Positions 1 to 8,064 of a DNA stretch of 15,386 nucleotides are shown in pieces. The notes under the pieces were generated by a model. It saw only the letters and a list, made by a program, of their open reading frames with translations, ran no database searches and was not told where the DNA came from. Numbering within the stretch: the stretch's first letter is position 1; each line of letters starts with the position of its first letter. The DNA is from Candidatus Woesearchaeota archaeon (lineage in GTDB: Archaea > Nanobdellota > Nanobdellia > Woesearchaeales > WJKV01): the NCBI GenBank assembly GCA_019323495.1, contig JAHWHE010000082.1:1-15386 (forward strand), given 5' to 3'. The position numbers and the translations under genes were made by a program.

Positions 1-1007
1 TATTGATTTCTCACACGATCGAATTAGAAGATCTTAAAGATAAAAAATTAATGGTCGACGCGCACAACATGCTCTATCAATTTCTTACAACAATAAGGCA
101 AGCTGACGGAACTCCTCTGATGGATAGTAAAGGAAGGATCACTTCGCATTTGACAGGCTTGTTCAACAGGACTACAAAGTTCATGTCTTTGGGTATGAAG
201 CTGGCTTTTGTTTTCGACGGAGAAGTTCCTGAACTGAAATATACTGAATTATCGAAAAGAAGAAGCTTGAAAGAGGAAGCGCATAAAAAACACAAAGAGG
301 CTGTTGAAAAAGAAGACATAGAAGCGATGAAGAAATACGCAACAAGAACCACAAGGCTGACAGGGCAGATGATAGAGGAAAGCAAAGAACTGCTGGATGC
401 GCTCGGAATCCCTGTCATTCAGGCACTTAGCGAAGGGGAAGCACAAGCGGCCCATATTGTAAAACAAGGGGATGCATATGCTGTCGTGAGCCAAGATGCA
501 GATTGCCTGCTATTTGGCGCGCCAAAGCTAATAAAGAATTTAAGTGTGGCTGGCAGAAAAAAGATGCCAAGTAAACTCGCATACGTCTCTGTTAAGCCTG
601 AATTGATTGAATTAAAAGAAAACCTGAGCAATCTTAAACTAAGCCAAGACCAATTGATTGCTCTTGGGCTTCTAGTCGGTACAGATTTCAATCCCGGCGG
701 AATCAAAGGCATAGGACCGAAAAAAGGCCTCAAGCTAGTGCAGGAATGTGGAAAGGATTTTGACAAATTATTCAAGCAGGTTGAATGGGGATTTGATTAT
801 AACTGGGAAAAGCCTTTTGACTTGATCAAGAACATGCCTGTCGATAAAAAATATAAATTGAACTGGCATAAAATTGATAGAGACGCTGTTTTAAGGATCC
901 TGTGCGATAAACATGACTTTTCAGAGGAACGAGTTGTTAAGAAATTAGACGAGGTTGGCAGCAAGCAAGAAAAAGCATCCCAAAAAGGTTTGAAACAATG
1001 GTTCTAG
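1..1007 (+). CDS. fen: Flap endonuclease 1 (FEN1), 5' end cut by the window edge
   Basis: This is the structure-specific 5' flap endonuclease that trims Okazaki-fragment flaps in replication and repair. About 334 residues are visible. Family acidic metal ligands are present at D19, D72, E144, E146, D165, D167 and D228 (visible numbering), and a helix-hairpin-helix region lies around residues 226-247 (GTDFNPGGIKGIGPKKG). The last eight residues, QKGLKQWF, form a PCNA-interacting box (Q-x-x-L-x-x-W-F). The frame is open to the left edge. Known FEN1 proteins begin with roughly 10-15 more residues, including a conserved MGV start, so the TTG at position 3 is probably an internal leucine and the gene is truncated by the window. 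Its last 10 bp overlap the trm5-like gene, which suggests one transcript. I am very sure of the family. Confidence 0.95.
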   Translation, partial: LISHTIELEDLKDKKLMVDAHNMLYQFLTTIRQADGTPLMDSKGRITSHLTGLFNRTTKFMSLGMKLAFVFDGEVPELKYTELSKRRSLKEEAHKKHKEAVEKEDIEAMKKYATRTTRLTGQMIEESKELLDALGIPVIQALSEGEAQAAHIVKQGDAYAVVSQDADCLLFGAPKLIKNLSVAGRKKMPSKLAYVSVKPELIELKENLSNLKLSQDQLIALGLLVGTDFNPGGIKGIGPKKGLKLVQECGKDFDKLFKQVEWGFDYNWEKPFDLIKNMPVDKKYKLNWHKIDRDAVLRILCDKHDFSEERVVKKLDEVGSKQEKASQKGLKQWF

Positions 1008-2005
1008 CGGTCAAATGCAAATTAAAGGATGCGCATAAAATAAAGCAGACTTTGATAAAAGAAGGAATACTCGAAAAAGATTATCGAATGGCGACTGACA
1101 AGGAATTCGCATACATTCCTATCAAAAAGAAGATAAAAAAGAAAGGTTGCTCTATTATACAGAAGAGACTGCCAAAAATAGAAAGAATGACTACTCTTGC
1201 AGATGTTCTAAAAAATAAACTTAGTGCTGCTGAACTAAAAATGCTGCCGAGCGCATATGACATTGTCGGAGACATCGCAATAATAGAAATAAAGTCAGAG
1301 CTAACGCCTAGAGAAAAATTGATTGCAGAGGCTCTGCTTAAACTTCATAAAAACATTAAAACAGTTGTTAAAAAATCCGGCATCCACGCAGGAGAGTTCA
1401 GGCTGCAGAAACACAAGCATCTTGCAGGCGTCCGGAAAAAAGAAACTGTGCACAAAGAAAACGGCGTGGTGCTGAAATTAAACATAGATAAAGTGTATTT
1501 CAGTGTAAGGTCCGGCACAGAAAGGCTGAGGATTGCGAAACAAGTCAAGAACAAAGAAAACATTCTGGTTATGTTTAGCGGCTGTGCCCCTTTTCCATTG
1601 GTCATTGCAAAGAACAGCAAACCAAATTTAGTAGTTGGAGTCGAGAAAAACAAAGACGGGCATAAATATGCATTGGAAAACTTGAAACTAAATAAAAGCA
1701 TAACGAATGTTGAACTGCTCTTGGGGGACGTAAAAAAGATCGTGCCTAAATTAAACAAGAAATTTGACAGAATATGCATGCCCTTGCCAAAGAGCGCAGA
1801 AGACTTCCTTGGCTGCGCACTGCTTGCTTCAAAAAAAGGAGCTATTGTGCATTTTTATGATTTTCTCGACGAGGAAGACATACCTCATAAAGCCATTGCA
1901 AAAATCAAAAAACACGTAGAGAATTTTAAAGTTCTGAATGTTGTCAAATGCGGCCAATTTTCGCCGAAAACGTTCAGGGTCTGTGTTGATTTTATTGTTT
2001 TATAG
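998..2005 (+). CDS. trm5: Trm5-like tRNA (guanine37-N1) methyltransferase
   Basis: A class I SAM-dependent methyltransferase of the Trm5/TYW2 family, which methylates G37 next to the anticodon and helps keep the reading frame. Its 335 residues match the usual archaeal Trm5 length. It has a small N-terminal domain (about 1-60), a middle domain, and a catalytic domain from about residue 120. Family signatures include GEFRLQKHKHLAG (132-144), DKVYFSVRSGTERLRI (164-179, with the candidate catalytic Glu at 175) and MPLPKSAEDFL (261-271). Motif I reads LVMFSGCAPFP (190-200), where many Trm5 proteins have a DMFAGVGPF form, so the usual acidic residue is Val here. The ATG overlaps the end of fen1 (caATGGTTCTAG). 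The 3' end overlaps rlmE by 6 bp, tail to tail. A TYW2-type role in wyosine synthesis is the main alternative. Confidence 0.85.
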   Translation: MVLAVKCKLKDAHKIKQTLIKEGILEKDYRMATDKEFAYIPIKKKIKKKGCSIIQKRLPKIERMTTLADVLKNKLSAAELKMLPSAYDIVGDIAIIEIKSELTPREKLIAEALLKLHKNIKTVVKKSGIHAGEFRLQKHKHLAGVRKKETVHKENGVVLKLNIDKVYFSVRSGTERLRIAKQVKNKENILVMFSGCAPFPLVIAKNSKPNLVVGVEKNKDGHKYALENLKLNKSITNVELLLGDVKKIVPKLNKKFDRICMPLPKSAEDFLGCALLASKKGAIVHFYDFLDEEDIPHKAIAKIKKHVENFKVLNVVKCGQFSPKTFRVCVDFIVL

Positions 2006-2611
2006 CTTTTTTGGCTTGAACCCTTTGCATACCAAGAAAACTTCCTTGCTTCGTTTTTTGCTGGCTTCTGGCTTTTGCGTCTTTACAAAACTGAAATAGG
2101 ATTCTGCTTCTTTCCTGAAGGTTTCGTATTCCTTGCTCTGGAAAGTCTTGCACAAAAAGTTACCGCCCTTTCTCAAGAATTGTTTTGCGATGTCAAAAGC
2201 CCTCATCGACAGCTCTAATGAAAGTTCTTGATCAAGATGAATAATGCCCCTTGTTTTAGGAGCCATGTCGCTCGTAACCACATCGAATCTTTCATTCTTG
2301 ACCTTGCCTTTGATTGTGGATCTGATCATATCAATAATCTCATCCTTTGTTATATCGTGCTGGATGAATTCTATGTGTTTTTCTTTGAATTCCTTTATAT
2401 TCGAAATATCTACCCCGAGAATGTAGCCCTTACTGCCCACCATCTTACTGCTGACCTGTATCCAGCTGCCCGGCGCACAACCCAAATCCAGAACAGAATT
2501 GCCTTTCTTGATCAATCTATATTTTCTGTTTAGCTGAATAAGCTTGTAGGCAGCCCTGCCTCTATATCCTTCGCGCAGAGCTTTTTTTGTAAACTTGTCT
2601 TTTTGTTTCAT
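2000..2611 (-). CDS. rlmE: RlmE/FtsJ family rRNA 2'-O-methyltransferase
   Basis: A SAM-dependent ribose 2'-O-methyltransferase. The family's bacterial prototype methylates a uridine of the 23S rRNA peptidyl-transferase A loop. The 203 residues are close to E. coli RlmE. The SAM-binding motif is LDLGCAPGSW (41-50), followed by GVDIS (66-70). The K-D-K-E catalytic tetrad is visible as K23 (RAAYKL), D115 (TSDMAPKTRG), K155 (LCKTF) and E190 (RSKEVFLV). There is no room for the C-terminal TRAM domain seen in some archaeal homologues. The start is 5 bp after the pan stop codon, with no clear ribosome binding site, which points to translational coupling with pan. The gene converges on trm5. Confidence 0.92.
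   Translation of the reverse strand: MKQKDKFTKKALREGYRGRAAYKLIQLNRKYRLIKKGNSVLDLGCAPGSWIQVSSKMVGSKGYILGVDISNIKEFKEKHIEFIQHDITKDEIIDMIRSTIKGKVKNERFDVVTSDMAPKTRGIIHLDQELSLELSMRAFDIAKQFLRKGGNFLCKTFQSKEYETFRKEAESYFSFVKTQKPEASKKRSKEVFLVCKGFKPKKL
2007..2012 (+). terminator. Possible oligo-T terminator after trm5
   Basis: A run of six T residues starts one base after the trm5 stop codon (TAG at 2003-2005). Archaeal RNA polymerase often terminates at T tracts. It lies inside the opposite-strand rlmE gene, so it would end fen1-trm5 transcription before much antisense RNA is made. The run is short, so the call is weak. Confidence 0.3.
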
Positions 2612-2616
2612 AGAAT

Positions 2617-3762
2617 CTAGCCGAACATGTTCATGAATTCGTCTGTGCCTACTGTTTCTTCACTTCTCACCTTATCAATGGCGTCGTAGAAATCATGTTC
2701 ATGAACCTCGTCCCTGTTATCTCTTATAGCAAAATAGCCTGCTTCTGTGCAGACAGCTCTTACATCTGCTCCTGTGCAGCCCAGCATGTTTTCGATCAGA
2801 GTTTTCTTGTTGAATTTCCTGATCTTCATCCCTTTTGAATGTATGTCAAAAATCTGCTTGATGCCTTCTTTATCAGGTTCAGGGATTCTTATTAATCTAT
2901 CCAACCTGCCAGGTCTGATGACTGCAGGATCCAGTATGTCTTTCCTGTTGGTAGCGCCGATTATTTTAACATTGTCTAGTTCTTTAAATCCGTCCAGTTC
3001 TGCCAGCAATTGCATAAATGTACGCTGCACTTCTCTTTCACCGCTGGTACCGATGTCCATTCTTCTCGCAGCAATAGCGTCCAATTCATCAATAAATACA
3101 ATGGCAGGTCCTTTGTTTCTTGCAAGCTCAAATATTTCTTTGACTAGTTTTGCGCCCTCCCCTATGTATTTTTGAACCAACTCAGAGCCAACTATCTGGA
3201 TGAATGTGCTTTCTGTGCTGGCTGCAACTGCTTTTGCAAGAATTGTTTTGCCGCAACCAGGAGCTCCGTGCAATAAAACACCTTTAGGGGGTTTGATACC
3301 TATCTGCTTGAACAAATGAGGTTTTTTCAGAGGAAGCTCAATTACTTCTCTTATCTCGTTTATCTGATCTTTTAATCCGCCTATGTCTTTCCAATTCACT
3401 GTTGGTTTTTCGATTATTACAAACTTTTCTACATTGAATTTCCTGCTTGATCTAATCTTGTCAACAACTGTCAGATTCTTTTGGTGCGCCAAGACTTGAT
3501 CGCCTGCTTTCAATTCCTTGACTTCTCCATCAATTTCTACAAAAAATTCATTGCCGTTCTTCAAAGAAACCAATGCTTTGCCATCTATCAGATCTTTTAT
3601 TTCACAAACAAGATAGGGCGGAGTCTTGTATTTTCTTATTTCATCTTTCAAATGCTCTATTGTTTCTCTTAGAACTCTATTTTCATCTTCTAATACATTA
3701 ACTTCAGTCGTGTAACCATACATAACTTTATCCAACTCCCCTGAATCCGAATTCGACGTCAT
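2617..3762 (-). CDS. pan: Proteasome-activating nucleotidase (PAN), AAA+ ATPase
   Basis: The hexameric ATPase that unfolds substrates and feeds them into the archaeal 20S proteasome. In its 381 residues the order is: an N-terminal coiled coil (about 20-47); an OB-fold domain (about 50-105); and an AAA+ domain with Walker A GAPGCGKT (166-173), pore loop K-Y-I-G (198-201), Walker B IVFIDELDAI (221-230), sensor-1 GATNR (269-273) and arginine fingers in RPGRLDR (283-289). The chain ends in M-F-G, not in the usual HbYX tail (hydrophobic-Tyr-any) that docks into the 20S ring. It is somewhat short for PAN (usually about 400-430). The ATG at 3762 follows GAGGT very closely, but a TATA-like box about 28 nt upstream suggests a leaderless transcript. 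No proteasome subunit gene lies in this window. Confidence 0.93.
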   Translation of the reverse strand: MTSNSDSGELDKVMYGYTTEVNVLEDENRVLRETIEHLKDEIRKYKTPPYLVCEIKDLIDGKALVSLKNGNEFFVEIDGEVKELKAGDQVLAHQKNLTVVDKIRSSRKFNVEKFVIIEKPTVNWKDIGGLKDQINEIREVIELPLKKPHLFKQIGIKPPKGVLLHGAPGCGKTILAKAVAASTESTFIQIVGSELVQKYIGEGAKLVKEIFELARNKGPAIVFIDELDAIAARRMDIGTSGEREVQRTFMQLLAELDGFKELDNVKIIGATNRKDILDPAVIRPGRLDRLIRIPEPDKEGIKQIFDIHSKGMKIRKFNKKTLIENMLGCTGADVRAVCTEAGYFAIRDNRDEVHEHDFYDAIDKVRSEETVGTDEFMNMFG

Positions 3763-3784
3763 TACCTCTTTATCCTGTTTTGGT

Positions 3785-3794
3785 TATATTTAAA
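3785..3794 (-). promoter_or_regulatory. TATA-like box of pan
   Basis: Read on the minus strand the element is TTTAAATATA, preceded by CC. Its centre is about 28 nt upstream of the pan ATG, the spacing expected when transcription starts at or next to the start codon. Confidence 0.5.
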
Positions 3795-3848
3795 GGTTAC
3801 TATTAACTGTTCAGGGGTTTTGTGTGGCGAAATTTAAATTTCCACAAG

Positions 3849-3857
3849 ATATTTAAA
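3849..3857 (+). promoter_or_regulatory. TATA-like box of the small membrane protein gene
   Basis: ATATTTAAA has its centre about 29 nt before the ATG at 3882, and there is no purine-rich ribosome binding site between them. This fits a leaderless archaeal transcript. It is divergent from the pan promoter. Confidence 0.5.
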
Positions 3858-3881
3858 CAACTAAAATTAATAGGATTAATT

Positions 3882-4043
3882 ATGGATAATAGGCTTATTA
3901 CTGCGTTATTAATAATTGCATTATTCTATTTTGCCTACAAAGCACTATTTAGATTTAAACTCGATACTAAAAAATATCCAGACGAAATAGAAGATATAAT
4001 CAATTCTGAAAAATATAAAGTAAAGGGGCAATTCGATCACTAA
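3882..4043 (+). CDS. Small single-pass membrane protein, 53 aa, unknown function
   Basis: I do not recognise a family. The N-terminal part has one hydrophobic helix (LITALLIIALFYFAYKALF, residues 5-23), followed by a short charged tail of about 30 residues. Only two charged residues precede the helix, so the tail is most likely cytoplasmic by the positive-inside rule; this is an inference. The frame stays open upstream to a GTG at 3822. I chose ATG 3882 because the TATA-like element sits at leaderless distance from it, and because the extra 20 residues would overlap that element. It lies between pan (divergent) and tldE (convergent). It may be a real short gene, but there is no homology support. 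Confidence 0.5.
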   Translation: MDNRLITALLIIALFYFAYKALFRFKLDTKKYPDEIEDIINSEKYKVKGQFDH

Positions 4044-4060
4044 CGTAAAGTGGGTTTGTG

Positions 4061-4065
4061 TTTTT
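4061..4065 (+). terminator. Possible T-tract terminator between convergent genes
   Basis: The 35 bp between the small membrane protein gene and tldE contain a TTTTT run after a T/G-rich stretch. It could end transcription of the small gene. There is no hairpin, so the evidence is weak. Confidence 0.25.
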
Positions 4066-4078
4066 AGAAAATTTATAA

Positions 4079-5413
4079 TTATTCTGTGCTTGTTGTGATA
4101 TTCACATCTTTTACTAAAGCAGATCCAGTTATCACAGGCGCACTCACTTCCCAACCGCACTGCTGTCTTCGCTCTTTCGAAACTTTGGCTATGTTTTTCA
4201 ACAGATTAAGCATGTTCTCAGTGACCCTTATGTCTTTTATGCTTTTTACAACTTCTCCGTTCTTGTAAAGGAATATCCCGTCCCTAGGAATTGTTGAAAA
4301 ATCTCCTGTGGTATAGTTCTGGAAACGCGTATACCATAAGTTTGTAATATGCAAGCCTGAGAAATCCGCAAACATTTGTTTTTCTTTTTCTTTTCCTGAC
4401 TCGACAACAAAATTATTAGGTGATGGACAAATCAACCCGGCGTTCCCAGTCGTCTTTGTTTTGTATTTTCTTGCAGTACTTTCATTATGCAGATAAGTTT
4501 TCAGTATTCCTTTGTCTATCAGCAGAGTTTTCTGAGTTGGGTGTCCTTCGTCATCGAACTTGCTGCTTCCTAACCCGCCTGGAAAGGTTCCATCATCATA
4601 TATTGTGACAGCAGGACTCGCCACTTGCTTGTTCAGCATATTTGTCAGGAAAGAATAGCCTGCTTCAACATAATAAATAGATGCGCTGTCCAGATGATCT
4701 ATGAAATTAGCAAAAGGATAGGGCGAAAAAATAACATCAAATTTTCCAGGCTTTAATTTCTCAGGATTCATGGCCTGTTTTGCTGTTGTCCCTGCTTCTT
4801 TCCCTGCTTCTTCTGGGTCAAAGTCTGACAATTGCGTGAAAATCTGGTTGCTATAACCAGATGAATCTTTTTCACAGTGGGCCCTTATAGAGAAATATAA
4901 TGCTGTTCCTTCATCTTCTACATCGACCTCTTCGCTGGAAACCAGATGCTCGCTATTGTCTATGAATTCTAATACTCCGTTGGTTCTTTTGGCGCCTACG
5001 CTTAATGCAGCGTTAATGCCTCTCTCAACATAATCGATACTGTCCTCTCCAAGTTCTGCTATTTTCTTGTCGTATGTTTTTTCTATTTCTTTGTACTTGA
5101 AAGGGCCCTTTGCAATGCCCATGAACTCTTCATTTGGTTTTGTTGCTTGTGCGAATTTTATTAAATTGCTTACTGCGCTGTCTGCTGCGGACTTTGTAAA
5201 ATCCTGCAAAGTGGTTGCAACTATCCTTTTCTTGTAATTAAGGAAAATGGAAATGTTTGCTGCGTCCCACGTTTTTGTCGTCGCAACCTGGTTATTGACA
5301 AATTTTATCTGGGTTTTCTTTGCGTTTCTTAAAGCTATAACTATGTCTGACGCGTCTTTTTCCAATAATCTTTTCTTCAAATAATAAAGCAGTTCTGTTT
5401 TGTCTTTTTCCAT
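4079..5413 (-). CDS. pmbA: TldE/PmbA, non-catalytic partner of the TldD protease
   Basis: This is the TldE (PmbA) half of the TldD/TldE heterodimer, which degrades unfolded peptides and in bacteria also trims microcin and gyrase-inhibitor leader peptides. The 444 residues align in outline with the neighbouring tldD product, including the DDGTFPGGLGSSKFDDEGHPT region (273-293) and GILKTYLHNESTARK (302-316). Where TldD carries its HExxxH motif, this protein reads FANFIDHLDS (234-243), with no zinc-binding motif. That is the known difference between the two subunits. The start is 2 bp from the tldD stop. Its ribosome binding site (AGGAT) lies inside the last codons of tldD, so the two are probably translationally coupled. 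Confidence 0.9.
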   Translation of the reverse strand: MEKDKTELLYYLKKRLLEKDASDIVIALRNAKKTQIKFVNNQVATTKTWDAANISIFLNYKKRIVATTLQDFTKSAADSAVSNLIKFAQATKPNEEFMGIAKGPFKYKEIEKTYDKKIAELGEDSIDYVERGINAALSVGAKRTNGVLEFIDNSEHLVSSEEVDVEDEGTALYFSIRAHCEKDSSGYSNQIFTQLSDFDPEEAGKEAGTTAKQAMNPEKLKPGKFDVIFSPYPFANFIDHLDSASIYYVEAGYSFLTNMLNKQVASPAVTIYDDGTFPGGLGSSKFDDEGHPTQKTLLIDKGILKTYLHNESTARKYKTKTTGNAGLICPSPNNFVVESGKEKEKQMFADFSGLHITNLWYTRFQNYTTGDFSTIPRDGIFLYKNGEVVKSIKDIRVTENMLNLLKNIAKVSKERRQQCGWEVSAPVITGSALVKDVNITTSTE

Positions 5414-5415
5414 TT

Positions 5416-6822
5416 TTATTTTATCCTGATGTTTTTCAGCCTTATCGATGGGCCTCCGTGATAGACAGGAACGCCTTGACCAGGCTCGCCCTTGCCACAG
5501 GTCGCAGCATTTAATTGCATGTCATTGGCGATCGCATCAATCGCATTCCAAAAAGTAGGAGTTGTTAATTCTAAAATAGGATTTTGAATAGGGTATTTTA
5601 TTTCTCCGTTCTCTACATAATAAGCAGCAGCACCAACATATTTTTGATTGAATCTCTTGTCGTCTATATTCCATTCCATGAAATTTTTTATGTAGATGGC
5701 TTTCTTTGTATCCTCTATCAATTCATCAAAATTATAATCTCCAGGTTCCACAAAAGTATTAGCCATCCTTACAATAGGCTCCCTGTCAAATGACATCGCC
5801 CTTGCTGCAGCATTGCTCTTCAGACCCAATTCTACTGCGGTTTCCCTGTTATGCAGGAATTCCGTCAATATGCCTTTCTTGATCATTGTACGTTTCCTTG
5901 CTTTAACGCCTTCTGCATCATATTTGTAATAGCCTGCGCTGTTCGGAATAGTAGGATCGTCTGAAACATTAACTATCTCGTTCGCATATTTCGTATTAAG
6001 AAGCTCAGGAGTTACAAAACTTTCTCCTGCCTGCGCACTTTCCCTGCCCAAAATTCTGTCCGCTTCATTGGGATGGCCTACGCTTTCGTGCGTTGCTATG
6101 CCTGTGACTTCTGGACCGCAGATAACATCTATCTTGCCTTTTGGGGTTTTCTTTCCCTTGATGAGATTTTCATACAATTCTTTTGTCTTGGCAACTGCGT
6201 CGTCTGCAAGATTCCATTGCTTCAATGCCTCCAATCCTGCTGCGGCGTCGTAAATAAAGTATTTTTGCTTATTGAGCTCTGACGTCCCGACCGAAACAAA
6301 CCAGAATGCGTGGACTCTTGGAATCTTTGAAAGTATCCTGCTTCCTTCTGAACTCTGGAACAATTGCTCAGTATATTTGTGGCCAAAAGCGATGTGCCTG
6401 CTCGCAATGGGAATGTCTGAATCCTTTATTGCGTCATCCACCTCAAAAAGCATATTTAGTTTTTCTTCTGCACTAACATCTTCTGGATCCTGCTTTTGCT
6501 TTACCTCGTAATTTGCAAGGTTTATGTTCTCCTTGGAGAATTGGACTGGTTTTTTTATCAATCTCTTGCTTGCTTTTGCGATTTTCATTGCGTGCAAAAC
6601 CAACTTTTTGATGTTCTGCTTTTCAAGATTGTTTGTGCTTACGAAACCCATGCTTCCGTCGATCATAACCCTTAAACCCATGCCTTTTATCCTGTCGAAT
6701 GTTGCGATTTCAGGCACGCTGTTCTTCAAAAGAAAACTTGTTTCATTAATATCCTCTATCCTGATGTCTGCATAATCTGCATCCTTACACAAATCTAGAG
6801 TGAATTGAGCAATTTCTTCCAT
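5416..6822 (-). CDS. tldD: TldD, catalytic zinc metalloprotease subunit
   Basis: The catalytic subunit of the TldD/TldE peptidase, expected in the cytoplasm. The 468 residues contain the family motif HESVGH (245-250, an HExxxH zinc site). The motif NAATCGKGEPGQGVP lies near the C-terminus, and its C442 corresponds to the cysteine third zinc ligand known from E. coli TldD. The N-terminal domain (about 1-200) is the substrate-tunnel domain, and the C-terminal domain carries the active site. It lies 12 bp downstream of tyrS and 2 bp upstream of tldE, so the three genes form one operon. A weak site (AGGA) precedes the ATG by about 5 nt. All visible catalytic residues are intact, so an active enzyme is expected. 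Confidence 0.93.
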   Translation of the reverse strand: MEEIAQFTLDLCKDADYADIRIEDINETSFLLKNSVPEIATFDRIKGMGLRVMIDGSMGFVSTNNLEKQNIKKLVLHAMKIAKASKRLIKKPVQFSKENINLANYEVKQKQDPEDVSAEEKLNMLFEVDDAIKDSDIPIASRHIAFGHKYTEQLFQSSEGSRILSKIPRVHAFWFVSVGTSELNKQKYFIYDAAAGLEALKQWNLADDAVAKTKELYENLIKGKKTPKGKIDVICGPEVTGIATHESVGHPNEADRILGRESAQAGESFVTPELLNTKYANEIVNVSDDPTIPNSAGYYKYDAEGVKARKRTMIKKGILTEFLHNRETAVELGLKSNAAARAMSFDREPIVRMANTFVEPGDYNFDELIEDTKKAIYIKNFMEWNIDDKRFNQKYVGAAAYYVENGEIKYPIQNPILELTTPTFWNAIDAIANDMQLNAATCGKGEPGQGVPVYHGGPSIRLKNIRIK

Positions 6823-6834
6823 TTTTATCCTGTC

Positions 6835-7962
6835 TTATCTGGTAAGCTTGATATTATCTATTTCTTCTTTTAGCTTTTTCAGCTTTGGTTTTTCAAAATG
6901 TTTTCTAGCAGGCTCTAATAATTTCACCAGATATTCTGCTGTCGCTTTTTTAAGATCTAATGGGTGGAGCTCTCCTTTTGCAAAATCGTTCTTCAGCTTG
7001 ACCAAAGAATCGTATTCTATATTTCCACCAAATTTCTCAGGCCTTTCGACCAAGAAAGTAGCGCGATCTCTTGTGAAAACCAGATTTTCTACCCAGTTTA
7101 TTATCGGATTGAAATCTATGTCTTTTTCAGGGCAAAATGCCTTGTTCAATTTTTCCCTGATTTCTTCTTCTGTATCGTGAATGAATACACTGCTTCCGCC
7201 AACACTCTTGCTCATCTTTAGCTCACTAAGCATGTCTTTTATCTTGTCCTTTGGAACAGGATACATCGGCGGCTTCTGCAACCCCATGATCAGAGGATGG
7301 TGAATCGCTACAGGCTTGAGCTGCTTATTCTTATACATAAGAGGGTTCACTTTTAATTTCAAACCCACTTCTCTTGCGATTACATGTGCCTTTCTTTGGT
7401 CCATCCCTGCATGAGCCAAAGTCAAACCTTGATTAAAGATGTCTGCAACCTGCATAGGAGGGTAAAATAAGAATGCAAGAGGCATTGCCTCGCCTTCTTT
7501 TCTTCCCATGATTGTAACTCCTCTGATGGCCCTGTTAAGAGTCATGTTCTTTGCAATCTCGACCACGCCAAGCCAGTATTCATCGTTATTGTGATATAAT
7601 TCGTCGCCGCTCACCATTTTCAGCTTTTCTGGATCCCCGCCCATTACTTTCAAGCTGATCTTTAATGCCTCTCCGAAATAAACAGCAGCCCTGCGGATCA
7701 CTTCGATGTCTCCGCCTAATTTATTATTTATCCAAGCGTGCCATGTCGCCAAAAATATGCTGCAGTCTACGCCTGCTTTCTGGAAATCTGCAACCTTTAA
7801 ACCCGTCATCAAACCTGTTCCAAGATGCACTTTTCCGCTTATTTCAAAACCAATGTAATGCTTTAGAGGCACGCCTGTCTCAATAAAATTCCTCAAGTCC
7901 TCTGGCGTCAAGACCTCTTCTGTATTTCTTGTGATAAGGTCAAATTTTGTTTCGCTATCCAT
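6835..7962 (-). CDS. tyrS: Tyrosyl-tRNA synthetase, archaeal/eukaryal type
   Basis: Charges tRNA-Tyr with tyrosine. It is a class I synthetase of 375 residues, slightly longer than the roughly 300-residue methanogen enzyme. The opening YIGFEISGKVHLGTG (36-50) holds the substrate Tyr and the HIGH-like motif in the form HLGT. A later run, YPPMQVADIFNQG (167-179), has D174 at the position that recognises the tyrosine hydroxyl in archaeal enzymes. The KMSKS motif is at 249-253. RPEKFGGNI and ELHPLDLKKATAEYLVKLLEP match the C-terminal part of archaeal TyrRS. The extra length includes about 20 residues before KMSKS and a lysine-rich tail. It is the first gene of the tyrS-tldD-tldE operon, with its own TATA-like box and AGGGGA 4 nt before the ATG. 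TrpRS is the only serious alternative and fits less well. Confidence 0.9.
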   Translation of the reverse strand: MDSETKFDLITRNTEEVLTPEDLRNFIETGVPLKHYIGFEISGKVHLGTGLMTGLKVADFQKAGVDCSIFLATWHAWINNKLGGDIEVIRRAAVYFGEALKISLKVMGGDPEKLKMVSGDELYHNNDEYWLGVVEIAKNMTLNRAIRGVTIMGRKEGEAMPLAFLFYPPMQVADIFNQGLTLAHAGMDQRKAHVIAREVGLKLKVNPLMYKNKQLKPVAIHHPLIMGLQKPPMYPVPKDKIKDMLSELKMSKSVGGSSVFIHDTEEEIREKLNKAFCPEKDIDFNPIINWVENLVFTRDRATFLVERPEKFGGNIEYDSLVKLKNDFAKGELHPLDLKKATAEYLVKLLEPARKHFEKPKLKKLKEEIDNIKLTR

Positions 7963-8000
7963 TTTGTCCCCTGAAATTCAGTAATAAGAAAACCTTGTCC

Positions 8001-8012
8001 CATTTATATATG
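8001..8012 (-). promoter_or_regulatory. TATA-like box of the tyrS-tldD-tldE operon
   Basis: On the minus strand the sequence is CATATATAAATG. Transcription would start near 7980, which leaves a leader of about 18 nt carrying AGGGGA (7967-7972) as the ribosome binding site. Confidence 0.5.
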
Positions 8013-8030
8013 TTTTTGTTTAAATACCCT

Positions 8031-8040
8031 AAATTATATA
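8031..8040 (+). promoter_or_regulatory. TATA-like box of the Cas4-like gene
   Basis: AAATTATATA ends about 25 nt before the ATG at 8065, which suggests a leaderless or near-leaderless transcript. A second candidate (TTTAAATA, 8019-8026) lies just upstream. The two divergent promoters share about 40 bp. Confidence 0.45.
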
Positions 8041-8064
8041 AATTGAAGCAGATATTGGGAAGTG

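Noticed and set aside
3..5. TTG as the start codon of fen1
   Set aside because: FEN1 proteins have about 10-15 more N-terminal residues, including the active-site MGV start, and the frame is open to the left edge. The TTG is more likely an internal Leu of a truncated gene.
77..775. Minus-strand open frames across fen1
   Set aside because: They are Ser/Leu/Phe-rich shadows of a clearly recognised gene.
3822..3881. Longer version of the small membrane protein starting at GTG 3822
   Set aside because: The extra segment overlaps the TATA-like element at 3849-3857, which is at leaderless distance from ATG 3882.
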